A stretch of DNA of 64,000 nt from Euclidia mi (Eukaryota > Arthropoda > Insecta > Lepidoptera > Erebidae): positions 59,806,047-59,870,046 of the forward strand of contig OX123197.2 of NCBI GenBank assembly GCA_944739405.2. Reading direction: 5' to 3'. The notes below the pieces were generated by a model that did not search any database, was not told the DNA's origin, and saw only the letters and a list, made by a program, of their open reading frames with translations. A program made the translations under genes and the position numbers. This document shows, piece by piece, positions 44,496 through 55,977 of this stretch. Each line of letters begins with the position of its first letter. Position 1 is the stretch's first letter.

Positions 44496-45325
44496 GTGGA
44501 GCGTATTACGGACACATTGTCAAACGCTAATGTGGACGAATCGCTTCTCACACACCTCGAGTCATTGCCGCTAGCGGACTCGGAGTTTGCGAATCCGGCA
44601 GACATTGATGTTTTGATCGGAGCCGCAATATTCCCGCATTTGCCACTAACTAAAGTGGTACGTAGTGAGCAAAATAACTTACCGCCCGCTATTGAGACGG
44701 TATTTGGGTATGTGATTATGGGTACCGTACCTACATTACATACTTCTCAATACGTTACGTCTTGCTGTTGTTCTGTTCTTCAAGAAAACAATATTGATTC
44801 TCTTCTCAAGCGATTTTGGGAGCTGGAAGAGGTTACCGCACCGCCCTCGATGAGCCGTAAAGATCTCGAGTGTGAAGAACATTTCCGCGCTACCACTGTT
44901 CTTGACGACAGTGGCAGATACGTTGTGGCGTTGCCATTCTGTGGTGACCCTTATTCGTTAGGCGACTCGTACGCTGCTGCGCTCAGACGTTTCCATTGTT
45001 TGGAACGTAAACTTGATGCATCACCTAAGTTACGCAGCGCCTATAATGACGTCATTCGTGACTACATAGATAAAGGTTTTTTGAGTGTAGTTGTAAACAA
45101 CGAGGGCAACTCTCTGCCCTCATATTACATCCCGCATCACGGCGTAGTTCGCGAAGATAAAACCTCTACTAAACTTCGTGTGTTTTTAGACGCTAGTTGT
45201 AAGACTACATCGGGTCAGTCGATTAATGATATTCTGCATGCCGGCCCCAATCTACAGAGTGATTTATTTAACATCATAATAAAGTTTCGTCTTTTCAAAT
45301 CGCTCTGTCAGCTGATTGCCGCCAA
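44496..45325 (+). pseudogene. BEL/Pao Pol: protease-RT linker and RT fingers
   Basis: In phase with the protease region: LADSEFANPADIDVLIGA, then FWELEEVT, DLECEEHFRATTVLDDSGRY (a conserved BEL linker) and LRVFLDASCKTTSGQSIND, ILHAGPNLQSDLF. The last is the front of the reverse transcriptase. A frameshift at about 45295-45320 leads to the next segment. Confidence 0.8.
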
Positions 45326-48082
45326 ATGTTTCTCAATATCGGCGTTCGCGAATCTGACCGTAGATTTCAACGGATCTTTTATCGTTTTGACAAGAAAGAA
45401 CCTTTATCTGTGTATCAGTTCAATCGTGTTTGTTTTGGACTCAAGTCTAGCCCATATCACGCGTTACGAGTTGTTCGCCAGTTGATCGCTGATGAAGGCG
45501 ATCACTTTCCCGCCGCAGCGGCTGATGCCACTTCCGCTTTGTACATGGAAGACATTGCCTGTAGTGTCATATCCGCTCCGCTAGCAATTTCGCTTTGTGA
45601 AGAGCTTATTCAGCTTTTCAAGCGAGACCAGTTTGATCTTGTCAAATGGACAAGCAACTCTAAGGAGGTTCTCGCACGCATACCAGATTCTCATAAGGCT
45701 TCTCCAGACATTGAGTTTGAGAAGTCTGTACCGCATAAGGTTCTCGGTTTACGCTGGGACAAATGCTGCGATAGTTTTCGGTTTGACGTCTCATCACCAG
45801 GTGATAAGTGCACCAAACGCACTATGCTGTCCACAGTGGCTCGACTATGGGACATAATGGGTTTTGTGGCTCCCACAATTTTGTACGCCGAGCTCTTGAT
45901 CAAACAGCTTTGGCTGTCAAAGTGTGAGTGGGATGAAACACCCCCTGACCATATTATCGCCGCTTGGGGCCAGTTTTGTATTGAGCTTACCGCGCTTAAT
46001 CAAGTTACTATTCCGCGTCATCTTGGGTTGCTAGATGGATGTACCATCAACTTAATAGGTTTCGCTGACGCCAGCGAGCGTGCTTACGGCGGAGTCGTAT
46101 ATCTGCAAGTCCGCATTGGTTCTAACTACTCGGTGCAGTTAGCTTGTGCCAAGTCCAAGGTCTCGCCTGTTAAAACCATTTCAGTTGCGAGACTGGAGTT
46201 GTGCGCGGCCCTTCTGCTGTCTCAGTTGCTCCGCAAGGTTCAAGACACAGTTTTGCCCCACTACCCCATTAATAAATTATACGCATTTTCCGACTCCAAA
46301 GTAGTGCTCGCTTGGATTCATTCTTCTCCTCATCGCTGGCAGACTTTTGTCGCCAACCGCGTTAGCAAATTGATTGAACTGGTTCCTGCTACTTGTTTCA
46401 ATCACGTCGCGGGTATTGAGAACCCCGCAGATTGCTTGTCTCGTGGTGTCACTCCACTTAATCTTCTGCATCATCCATTGTGGCATCGTGGACCTTCTTG
46501 GATCTCCCATGATCCGTCAGAATGGCCCATGCAACCCTTTGACCACAGTGCGGAAGACGAAGATGTACCCGAACGGAAGTCTGTTTCTTATCCCGTGATT
46601 GCTGAGGTTGCGGAGTCTCCCATCTATGTACTTGCACTACGCATGTCATCGTGGTCTAAGTTACTCCGTGCCATCGTTTATGTCTATAGGTTTCTTAGGC
46701 ACCTACCTAATGAGACTTTTGTATCAAGTACTGATATCAAATTCGCAGAATGTAAGTTACTACGAGCTGTACAAGCTGTTCATTTTAGTAACGACATTCA
46801 AAATTTAAAAGACAATGTACCTTGTTCTCCCGCTATTCTTAGACTCAAGCCGTTTCTCGATGAACACGGCGTCATACGCGTTGGGGGTCGTCTGTCAAAT
46901 TCGGATGAACCTTATAACTACAAACATCCTTGTATTCTGCCGCGACATGATCATGTTGTCGACCTTTTTGTTGATTTTTATCACAAGAAGCACCTCCATG
47001 CCGTTCCGGAGTTGCTAATGTCCTTACTTAGGCATAAGTATTGGATTTTAGCCGCTCGACGAATAATTCGTCACAGAATACATAAATGTAACGTCTGTTT
47101 CAAATTTCATCCGCGTCCGACTTTCCCTCCCATGGCCGATCTACCTAGCCAGCGCGTCAACCAGGTTGCTAAAGCGTTTACACACACCGGTTGCGATTAC
47201 GCAGGACCACTGCAGTATACGCCAGTGCGTGGTCGAGGTGTTAAAAGCCGTAAAGCCTGGCTATGTATTTTTACATGCCTAACGACGCGCGCTACGCATA
47301 TTGAAGTTGCGACAGATTTAAGCACGGTGTCATTCCTGGCAGCCCTTAAACGATTTCTCTCACGGCGCGGCCCTATACAGTGTTTGTACACGCATAACGG
47401 CACTTGTTTTGTGGGCGCAAGCTCTTATTTGCGCGATCTTTATAAGTTTCTCAGGGAAGAATATCGTACTCGTCTTCAGGAAGAACTTTCCATAAATCAT
47501 ATTGACTGGAAGTTTATTCCACCAGCATCACCGCATTTTGGTGGATGTTGGGAAAGCATGGTCAAAGTAATTAAAACGCATCTCTTCAAGGTTGTGGGTC
47601 AACAGATCCTCTCTTGTGAAGAGCTTTTAACTGTCCTTGCACAAGTCGAGGCGCTGATCAACTCGCGCCCGCTCACGGCATTGAGTAGTGACCCTGCAGA
47701 ACCATCCGCGTTAAGCCCTGCACATTTTCTGAACACAGTGCCATTATCGTCATTTCCGGCTCCTGAAGCAGACTCTGCAAGCTTGCTCCAGAGACATACT
47801 CTGCTGGATAAACTCGTACAGTCGTTCTGGCGGCGCTGGCGTGCGGAATATCTACACCAGCTTCAGGCTAGATCCAAGTGGAATAGTCCTGCATCCCCTA
47901 TACAGGAGGGTACGTTGGTCGTCATAATACATGATAATGCTCCGCCGCTTTCATGGCCGTTAGCCATCGTAGAGAAATTGCATACTTCCAAGGACGGTAC
48001 AACTCGCGTTGTTACCGTGAAAACCGCTAAAGGGAGTTACGTGTGCCCTGTTGTACGTCTTTGTCCGCTTCCAACTCAGTGA
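45326..48082 (+). pseudogene. BEL/Pao Pol: RT palm, RNase H-like, integrase
   Basis: A 918-codon open frame. The RT holds FQRIFYRFDKKEPLSVYQFN and CFGLKSSPYHALR, but its catalytic box reads YMED where BEL has YVDD. RNase H-like region: FADASERAYGGVVYL, CAKSKVSPVKTISVARLEL, AFSDSKVVLAWI and IENPADCLSRG. Integrase: the zinc motif (FYHKKHLHAVPELL ... CNVCFKF), then TGCDYAGPL (D), LYTHNGTCFVGA (His in the place of the second catalytic Asp) and CWESMVKVIKTHL (E). DUF5641 end: FWRRWRAEYLHQLQARSKW. TGA at 48080-48082 is the natural stop. Both changed catalytic sites suggest that it was or became inactive. Confidence 0.88.
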
Positions 48083-48296
48083 GATCTAGCCTGAAGTTGG
48101 ACCTACCTCTTAGTTTAAGTATTTAGTTAGTAGTTTTCGCTATTATTGCGTTTGTAGTTTTCGCTAAAGTTAATTTAGATTAATTTTATTGTCATATCGC
48201 TGTCTTAGCCTATTGATGGGTTATGCGGTAGTACACCCAACATAGCTAAGTTCAATTCTATTTTTTTAAAGGCAACTCTTTAGGGCCGGGGGGATA

Positions 48297-48834
48297 TGGT
48301 AGCGCCATCTACCTTCCTATCTGTAACTAATCGCATCAACGTCAATGGTTGGTCGCTGCTTGGCCAATGCGAGCGATGCCTTTTGTTTCTATCCCTCTCT
48401 ATCCCATCCCCAAGAAGGGGCACGCCTTTCTCGGATTGGTCGCCGCGAAACGTCGACGCGAGAGACAGTCCAGAATTTTCGAGAACATTCGATTCGCTAA
48501 ATACGCGTCTGCCGTACCGTATCGCACCGCGCCGCTCACGCTATAATTATTACCGCTTATAAAACCGCTCGCAAGTGGAAGTGTTTGTGTAGTGTAGTGA
48601 ATCAGCAGCTGCATCACGAAACCACCAGGAGACTGCCCTTCTGAGAAGAAGAAGATTGCCGTACAAGGTAAGTGCCCCTCATCATTAGAATATCCTATAC
48701 CCACTCACAATCCTTTTCCACATCCTCTTCCCGTATCCAATCCTAGGCGACTAAAAACCCGCTATCCTTTGTATACAGTCCATTTCCTTCTCCAAGTCGC
48801 CTAGAACCTACGGTTTCGGTGTATCGCCGAACCA
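48297..48834 (+). repeat. 3' LTR of the nested BEL/Pao element
   Basis: Matches 41522-42060 with about 9 substitutions and one missing A. It begins right after GGGGGGATA and ends before the right TCCCC (48835-48839). The CAAG/GTAAGT motif is at 48664-48673. Confidence 0.92.
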
Positions 48835-48839
48835 TCCCC

Positions 48840-49063
48840 GTTGCGTAAAGTGCACTGACTCACATAAAACAGAAGACTGTCCTAAAAAGTCTCGAGATCA
48901 ACCAGCGAAATGCTGCAATTGTGGCGGAAATCATCCTGCAAACTTTCGTCAATGCAAAGAACGCGAAAATTATATAAAGATGCTGCAAGTGTGACAAGAC
49001 CAACTTAAAGCCTCAAAATCTATGAAGCCTCTAGTGAAGACAAATGTGGTAGACGAGCGATCA
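48840..49063 (+). pseudogene. Jockey ORF1 (gag-like), piece 2 of 3
   Basis: Starts right after the BEL target duplication with the second and third zinc knuckles: CVKCTDSHKTEDCP and CCNCGGNHPANFRQC. These are the Jockey-type CCHC motifs that follow the PRE_C2HC domain of piece 1. A TGA occurs about 50 codons in (after KMLQV). The LINE poly(T) at 49064 cuts the frame. Confidence 0.85.
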
Positions 49064-49346
49064 TTTTTTTTTTTTTTTTATTTTACTTTATTTGGAAAAA
49101 AAACGATATTACAATATATATGCTTAAGGTAGTACATTTTCTTGTAAATTACTTATCGTAATAACTGCGACATTTTCCACAGATTACTTTTAAACATTGC
49201 TGTTCTAAACGTGCTACAAACAAATAAGCTATCAGTATTATTTGCAAACAAACATAATTGGGTACTTTAATATTGCAAGTTACTTGCTAATTAATTTGTT
49301 TGATTTTAATCTTATTTCGAGTTTGGTTATGTCTCAAGCGAATATA

Positions 49347-52252
49347 TCATATCATTAATTTTAACTTTTCAATTATTTGTTTTCTAAATACGTGTCTTGG
49401 TAAGGCAAAAATATCAACATTTTGAAAAAAATTGTTGTATATGTGTGCAAGGTGTGTGAGTGGAGCGCGCGCACCGGCATTCGTTCGGTACGGGTCTGTA
49501 GCAAAGAGCGGGTAATCGTGCACCCCGCGGCGCTGAACCAGTGTGGGTACTACCAGTTTTATAACACTGCTTAAACCGATACAGTCTAGGTTATTATGCA
49601 CTAAGTCATAAAGTGTCATTGTCTGAAGAAGCACTCGCCGTCTTTCAAGAGAAAGCAAGTTGTATTGATCTAATAGGTATTCGTAAGATGATCGGGTACG
49701 ATGACATTTGTATTGCATTGTACGTAGGAACTTTTTTTGTACTTTCTCTATGACCTGTTTGTACTTATCATATAAAGGATCCCATACCAAGCAAGCGTAT
49801 TCTAGCTGTGAGCGAATAAGGGTATAATATAAAAGAAGATAAGTGGAAGGTCGCACAAAATCAGAGGCAAGCCGCATAACAAAACCAAACATTTGAAATG
49901 CTTTTGTTATTATGTGTTCAGTATGGAGGTCCATATGTAGTTTATCATCGAATAATATGCCTAGGTCTTTTACATTCGTAACCCGCGTTAAAACGTTATC
50001 GCACAAGGAGTAATTGTAATTTATAATGGTTTTGTTTTTGGTAAAGCTTATAGTGTGACATTTAGAAATATTTAGATTTAGTTTATTAAGTTTGCAATAC
50101 TCTGTTAGTCTATTAAGATCATTTTGAAAGCTGATACAGTCATTGATATTCTTGATACTTTTATATACTTTTAAGTCATCAGCATACAAAAGAAAGTTTG
50201 TATCTTGAAAGCATGTATTTATGTCATTTATAAAGATAATAAAAAGAAGTGGGCCTAATATGGAGCCCTGCGGAATACCTGATGTTACCCTGACGCTTTC
50301 TGACGTATATCCATTAACCACAACTACTTGACTCCTATTGTTAATATACGAGCTGAACCATCGTAATAAGTTGCCTCTGATGCCATTGAACGCAATTTTA
50401 TTAAGGAGAATTTCATGATCTACTCTATCAAACGCTTTTTGGCAATCAGTGTAGACTGCGTCTACCTGTATACGTCTATCAATGTTGCGGAACAAGAAGT
50501 CTGAGTATAGGGCCAAGTTAGAGGTCGTAGATCTTTGTTTTACAAAACCGTGCTGTTCGGGGATGATCTGTTTTTAATTAATGGGTAGATGGCGGCATGA
50601 ACTAGTCTTTCGAAAAGCTTGGCAATTGAACACAATATTGATATGGGTCGGTAGTTCTCTACCATATTTCTGGAACCACTTTTATAAACAGGTACAATAT
50701 ATGCACATTTCCATAGATCAGGGAAATATCCCTCAGTTATACATTTGTTAAAAATTATATGCAATGGTTTACTTATGGATTCAGCTGTATGTTTGAGGAA
50801 CGCCGCAGGCAGCATATCCGGTCCGGGTGCTTTAGTAGCATCTAAACACCTTAATTCCCGATTAACTGTGTTGATGTCAAAATAGAGATCATTTACAATA
50901 TGGCATTGTTCAGAGATGTTAGCAGCTGGTGACCAATTAGGCGATAAAGTGGATGCTGCATAGACAGAGTGGAAGAATGAAGAGAACATACCACAATTTT
51001 TTTCAGGATCACTTGAGGTTTGGTTTATGTACGATAAAGTCGATGGTATTCCGTCCTTAACTTTTTTATTTGATACATATGACCAAAAGTGCTTGATATT
51101 TTTTGGGATGGAATCCTCTACACATTTTATGTATCTTTTGTAACATTGACTAACTTCTGTCTTGAATTTAGCCCTGAACAGTGAAAATATTTCGTAACTA
51201 GATGTGTTTTTATAAATTTTCCATTTATGCCACTCTTTTTGTTTATTTTTGTATATATGTATGAGTGACGGGCTAAACCAAACCGGATACTTCATTGATC
51301 TTGGCTTATTTAAAGGAACATGTGATTTCACAATGCTGTAAATTTTTTCGTAAAATATATTAACTGAGTTCTCTGCTGATATATCTCTAAATAGGACATC
51401 CCATTGAATAATGTTCAGTTCATCATTTATAAGTTGATAATTTGCTCTAATAAAGTTGTATTTATTTAAACGTAGACGATTCATGGGAGTAGTACCAGTA
51501 GTACCAGGTGTGAAAGGAATAGTAGTATAAAACGGCGGATGATGGGCATCTACAGGAACGGATATAAAATTGTGAGATTCGAAAGTAAAACAATCACTTT
51601 TATTAGTGATAACTAAATCCAATGTTCTAGCATGTGCATTTTGTATTGCATTACATTGGAAGGCGTTATGAATAGTCATAAAATTACGTAACTGTTCGCA
51701 AACGGTAGATGTACCTTTACATATAACCAAATTTGTATTAGATTGTGGCTCCCGGTTAGCTTCAGGGATATTATAGTCACCAGCTAGTAGAAAATTAGCG
51801 CTACCACTTGTTCTTATTACGTCGTTAGTAATGTCAAAATATAAGTTGTAAGCGGCTACAGGTGCTTTGTCCGAGACATATGCCGCACCAACTATATAAC
51901 ATCCCGTCAATTCGGTACCCGGGAGTTCCACAAAAATAAGTTCCATATATTTTGCCAGTAATGTAGATGTTGGCAATGTTACACTGCGAGGCTGAAGGTG
52001 TTTAGCGATAGCTATTAATACCCCACCTCCGTCTAGTTTTTGGGAAGAATTAAGATCTCTATCACATCTAAAAGTAATGTACCTTTCATCGATAAACTCA
52101 GCATCATTTATGTTACAATTAAGCCAAGTTTCAGTCAAAATAATTATATCATATGCGTTTGACAGTATGTTAAAGTATATAGTTTGTAATTTAGTTCGCA
52201 TTCCACGACAATTTTGGTAGTACATCGTCAAGCTATTATTGTTAGTGGTCAT
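49347..52252 (-). CDS. LINE ORF2: endonuclease and reverse transcriptase, one frameshift
   Basis: Starts at an ATG (52252) with MTTNNNSLTMYYQNCRGMRT. Endonuclease (about residues 10-240): the N in YYQNCRG, the E in LTETWL, GGGVLIAI, LLAGDYNIPE, DLVITN and a final PVDAHHPP box. Then a linker with WSYVSNKK. The RT has KAPGPDMLPAAFL, ENYRPISILCSIAKLFERLV, TDCQKAFDRVDHEIL, SGIPQGSILGPLLFIIFIND and FLLYADDLKVY (the YADD box). Stop at 49347, no RNase H domain. A missing base in a C run near 50558 shifts the frame between the two halves (52252-50540 and 50516-49347). About 970 codons. It would nick the target DNA and copy the RNA there. Confidence 0.88.
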
Positions 52253-52506
52253 TAGTAATATTTATTTTTAATGCTGTAAACTTATAATGTATATTGGTAA
52301 AGGATTGTGACTGTTCATTTGTATGATATATTAAAACTACTAGTTGCCACAACAGACAACGGTCTCCACACATCATTGCACCCGAAAAAAGTTCAAAACC
52401 TAAAGTACTAACATATTTTATGAAAAATACAGCAGTGATTGATTCACTTGCGACACAACTCAAATTAATACAATTATACAATTTAAAGAAAATATTATAA
52501 TTAAAT

Positions 52507-53475
52507 TTAACTACTGATTTTATCTTTAAATGTACTAGAAGCCTTGATTTTTTTAATGTCTTCCAGAGATCGAATAGCCAGTACCGGAGTGTTGTCATTC
52601 TCTCTGACGAGTATAGTAGAGTGTTTAGTCCAGGTATATTTATATCCTTCCTTCTTAGCTGCCTCCCTCGTTTTATGAAAAAGCTGTTTGTTTCGGAGCG
52701 TGAGATGTTCGTTAACAAATATCGTATGTGACGTGCCGGGTATACCCAGCAAATCCGAAGTAAGCCCCCTTTTGAGCCTATATGCACTGATTATATTGTC
52801 ACGAAGGAGTCTTGTAGTGAATTTTACGATTATGTTTTTGGGCTTGTTACTCTGTGCAGCATGAGGAACGCGATGAATGGAGACTATATCTTCTTTTTTA
52901 ATGTTGCTGCCTAGTTTTTTACACAAATCTCCAAGTATGGTAATAAGGTTCTCGTTGCGATTTTCTGGCATGTTTGAGATCTCGATGTTACATTGCCTGG
53001 CCTGTTGTTCTAGCAAATCAATTTTAGCCTCAAGAGCTGTGACCGTATTGATATATTGCTCATTATTTTGGGTAGATAAGCCATTCACTTTGTTTTTAAG
53101 ATCGTGATATTGGTTGGTGATGAATTCGCTGGATTCCTTAATGTGACTGACTTCCTTTGACAATTCGGCACATTGTAATGCTGTTTTAGATTGTTCGGTA
53201 ATTAAAGATCCCAATTCTTTCTTTATTTCAGCTTTATAGTGATCGAGATCACTTTTTATGCTGCAAATATTCTGGTTAATATGTTCGAATTGACAGGTCA
53301 TATCTCGACGCCAGTCGTTAAGAGTCTGCATCAAATCGGATTTAAGCGCTTCAAACATACTAGTCAAATCATTTGCTGGTGTTTTGCGCTTTCTAGTGGT
53401 GACATTGGTAGGGATCTCTGTAGCTGACGGAATATCTAGGTTTGATAAGCTTTGCTTATTCGGTGATGTAGGCAT
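52507..53475 (-). CDS. LINE ORF1, FP25-like RNA-binding protein
   Basis: An intact 322-codon frame from ATG 53475 to TAA 52507. Residues 1-30 are Ser/Thr-rich with a basic RKRK patch; about 35-165 is a coiled coil rich in E, K, L and Q, probably for trimer formation; about 165-305 is the Baculo_FP-type domain with EISNMPENRNENLITIL, IVSIHRVPH, KNIIVKFTTRLLRDNII and IFVNEHLTLRNKQLF. The tail is basic. In this LINE type it binds the element RNA. It sits 254 bases upstream of ORF2, in a different frame. A similar but broken relative is at 5169-5880. Confidence 0.85.
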   Translation of the reverse strand: MPTSPNKQSLSNLDIPSATEIPTNVTTRKRKTPANDLTSMFEALKSDLMQTLNDWRRDMTCQFEHINQNICSIKSDLDHYKAEIKKELGSLITEQSKTALQCAELSKEVSHIKESSEFITNQYHDLKNKVNGLSTQNNEQYINTVTALEAKIDLLEQQARQCNIEISNMPENRNENLITILGDLCKKLGSNIKKEDIVSIHRVPHAAQSNKPKNIIVKFTTRLLRDNIISAYRLKRGLTSDLLGIPGTSHTIFVNEHLTLRNKQLFHKTREAAKKEGYKYTWTKHSTILVRENDNTPVLAIRSLEDIKKIKASSTFKDKISS

Positions 53476-53636
53476 GATGCTTTATATTTGTATATATATA
53501 TATATTTTATATTAATTCACAAAATCAATATCAATAATCAACGTAGAAATTCAATAATATAATAATAATCCACCTATGAGTGATTGCTCACTAGTGTAGT
53601 CCAAAGCGGTCTGTAATTTCACGCCAGGGCGCTCAA

Positions 53637-53720
53637 TAATCGTGGCCGAGTGGCTAAGACACTCGCCTCACAATCCGCTCGACACTCAGCAGGCCCAAGT
53701 TCGAGCCTCACCACGGATTG
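53637..53720 (+). repeat. tRNA-Ser-like segment
   Basis: TGGCCGAGTGGC (A box, 53643-53654) and AGTTCGAGCCT (B box, 53699-53709) at about the right distance, followed by CTTTTTG. The T stem does not pair, so it is not a working tRNA. It lies in the 5' region of the minus-strand LINE but on the other strand. Confidence 0.5.
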
Positions 53721-53936
53721 GCTTTTTGTGATGTTTCTACAAATATTTCCACTATAATATTGTAAGTATCAGTAAACTTACGATCCTCCGTTCCTGGGCT
53801 GTGCGAAGAGGACAGGAACACAATTTTCAATATGGACGCCGAGGTATATGGGCACTCCCGCAAGATAGTAAGAGAGGGTCCGATATTCGGTGTACTTGTA
53901 ACGAATTCCACAAAGTAATTAATTAAATACTGATCA

Positions 53937-54177
53937 ACTCAAAAGTGCGACACGTCCACTCACAGCAATGACACACGGCGACTGTTGATCATGGAGCCAA
54001 GTTGCAGCTATCAATACCCAGAAAAACAAGACCTCAGAAAACACTCAAGACCAGGCGACAGCTGATATGATAGCTATCTTAATGACGATTAAAAATATCA
54101 AAAGTCAATTTCTAGGATGTGCTAGTATGATGGATAAAGTCATTTTAATCTTGACCCATCTTGGCCAATATGTGTAG
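53937..54177 (+). pseudogene. Jockey ORF1 (gag-like), piece 3 of 3
   Basis: After the LINE, a frame with TADMIAILMTIKNIKSQFLG and MMDKVILILTHLGQYV runs to a TAG at 54175-54177. This leucine- and methionine-rich helix is the usual C-terminus of the Jockey gag-like protein. A TGA near 53986 breaks the frame. ORF2 begins within its last codons (ATG at 54170), so the two genes overlap by 8 bases. Confidence 0.7.
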
Positions 54178-55977
54178 TTTACAAAATTTACGCATACTTT
54201 ACTGGAATGCCGACGGCATTCGTTCAAAAATAACGGAACTGTTGGATTTGGTAAGCGAGCTTTCAATTGATATCATAGCCTTGTCAGAAACCAGGATAAC
54301 TGCCCGTTTAAATTTACTCACACCAGGCTTCAAGCGCTACAGGCGAGACAAAAAACCTGATGGGCATGGTCAGGGCGTTGCTATTTTAGTGAGATATGAC
54401 ATAATTCACACTCCATTAAAACCGTTTATGACAAAAAACTTGGAATGCATAGGATTATTGTTATCCATGTCAAATCAAAACATTGCCATCGTCTCAGCCT
54501 ATCAATCACCTAACCTTGCTTCACTTCCGAAAGACTTAGACATAATCATTAATGCTCACCCCAAAATTCTAATTATGGGTGATTTGAACACCAAACATCC
54601 TTATTGGTACTGTCCTCAAGCCAATCCCCATGGTGAAATACTATTCGACCACATGCTAAACAGAGAATATGATATTTATGCTCCTTCTAGTCCCACATTA
54701 GTCCATTACCACAGCACCCATGTACCTTCAACTCCAGACATTATACTAGCCAACTCTGTTCACCACCTCTCGGAGCCCCAGGTAATTAACGGCTTATCTT
54801 CTAACCACTTACTTGCCTGTCTTTTTTACAGTCACCGGCAAAGTCATGACTCAAAAGCGTGTCATCTTCAATTACAATAAAACCAATTGGAAAGCTTTTA
54901 GGTGTCAGTTGAATAACTCAATAACGTTAAATCAATCCACATTCAATTCCCCTGAAGCGATTGACCAAGCTATGGTGGAACTAATTCAAGCTTCCCCTAC
55001 TAATGCTCGAGATAAAGCTGTACCTAAATTACTTAATAATGGCAGTTTTAAGCTTCCTCGACGAATCAAATCGCTAATAAGACTAAAAAACCAATATCGT
55101 AAACTAAGGAACACAACCCCTATATTCGACGCCAGTTATTTTCACAAATAAACATGATGATGAAATGTATAAAATCCAAAATCCAAGCCCGAAACGATGA
55201 GATCTGGAATAATAAACTTGCCAAAATAACCAACCCTTCTTCAGACTTATGGAGAATAGTTAAGTCCATCAACTACCAACCGCAATCTATTCGTCCCTTG
55301 ATAATGTCAAACAATGTGAGCACCTCATCAGATCTCGAACAATGCGAGACTCTTGCAAACACTTTTCTTGCGAATATGAACCTTACCAACACTGGGTCAG
55401 TGACGTTAACACCGAAACGCAAGTTAAGGAATCTATCAGGATGCTAGATTCTTACCGCTTGGATGACCATCCATCACTAGTTAGGCCTAACGAAATTCGT
55501 AAGCTCCTTAAAAAATTAAAATCACAAAAAGCGCCTGGTCCGGGTGGTTTAGGTAATGGCCTACTCAAAAACTTACCTCAAAAGGCAATAGTTTATGTGA
55601 CTAAGGTTTTCAACGCTTGCTTGCGCTTTGCCTACTTCCCCAAAACTTTAAAACACGCTAAAATTATAGCTATAAAAAAGCCTGGAAAAGATCCGAGTAT
55701 TCCATCTAGCTATCGACCTATCAGTTTACTACCTACCATTGGCAAACTCTTAGAATCAATTATCCTGTCTCACCTTTCCAAGTTAACCGCACATAAGTTG
55801 GTCCCTGAGCAGTTTGAATTTCGTAGCTCCCACTCCACCACACAACAATTAGCAAGAGTGGCCGAACACATAGCCCACGGTCTCAACTGTGGCCTGCCAC
55901 AGGCATGATTTTATTAGATATAGAAAAAGCGTTCGATTTTGTTTGGTACGACGATTTATTACATAAATTGATGTACT
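54170..55977 (+). pseudogene. Jockey ORF2: endonuclease and partial RT
   Basis: Endonuclease (54170 to about 54830): ILYWNADGIRSKITEL, IALSETRI, GQGVAILVRYD, ILIMGDLNTKHPYW, TPDIILAN and GLSSNHLLACLF. Then KTNWKAFRCQLN, RIKSLIRLKNQYRK, NEIRKLLKKLKSQKAPGPGG and SSYRPISLLPTIGKLLE, FEFRSSHSTTQQL and MILLDIEKAFDFVWYDDLLH. The RT stops at about 55977 before the YADD box, so the 3' half is lost. Lesions: a frameshift near 54820-54870, a TAA at 55149-55151, and frameshifts near 55420 and 55895. With the three ORF1 pieces it forms one Jockey copy. Confidence 0.82.

Larger units (their letters stand above)
41522..48834 (+). mobile_element. BEL/Pao LTR retrotransposon, full length, dead
   Basis: A 7313-bp element with two LTRs (539 and 538 bp), ends TGGTAGC...CGAACCA and a 5-bp duplication TCCCC at 41517-41521 and 48835-48839. 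Inside are gag, protease, reverse transcriptase, RNase H-like and integrase regions, and a polypurine tract (GGGCCGGGGGG, about 48283-48293). The LTRs differ by about 9 substitutions (8 transitions) and one 1-base indel, so the insertion is moderately recent. The coding part is nevertheless broken by a MITE, stops, a frameshift and changed catalytic residues. It sits inside a Jockey ORF1. Confidence 0.92.
49064..53936 (-). mobile_element. FP25-type LINE, nearly intact
   Basis: Read on the minus strand this is a complete-looking LINE: a 5' region (53476 to about 53936), ORF1, ORF2 and a 3' poly(A) of 16 (plus-strand T run 49064-49079). It lies in a Jockey ORF1. The bases GATCA occur at both edges (49059-49063 and 53932-53936) and may be the target duplication, but five bases are weak proof. 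The only coding lesion I see is one 1-base frameshift in ORF2, so the copy is young. ORF1 type and lack of RNase H fit the Jockey/CR1 group; I cannot fix the clade. Confidence 0.82.

Noticed and set aside
53637..53720. A functional tRNA-Ser gene
   Set aside because: A and B boxes are present, but the T stem and acceptor stem do not pair, so it is a tRNA-like relic.
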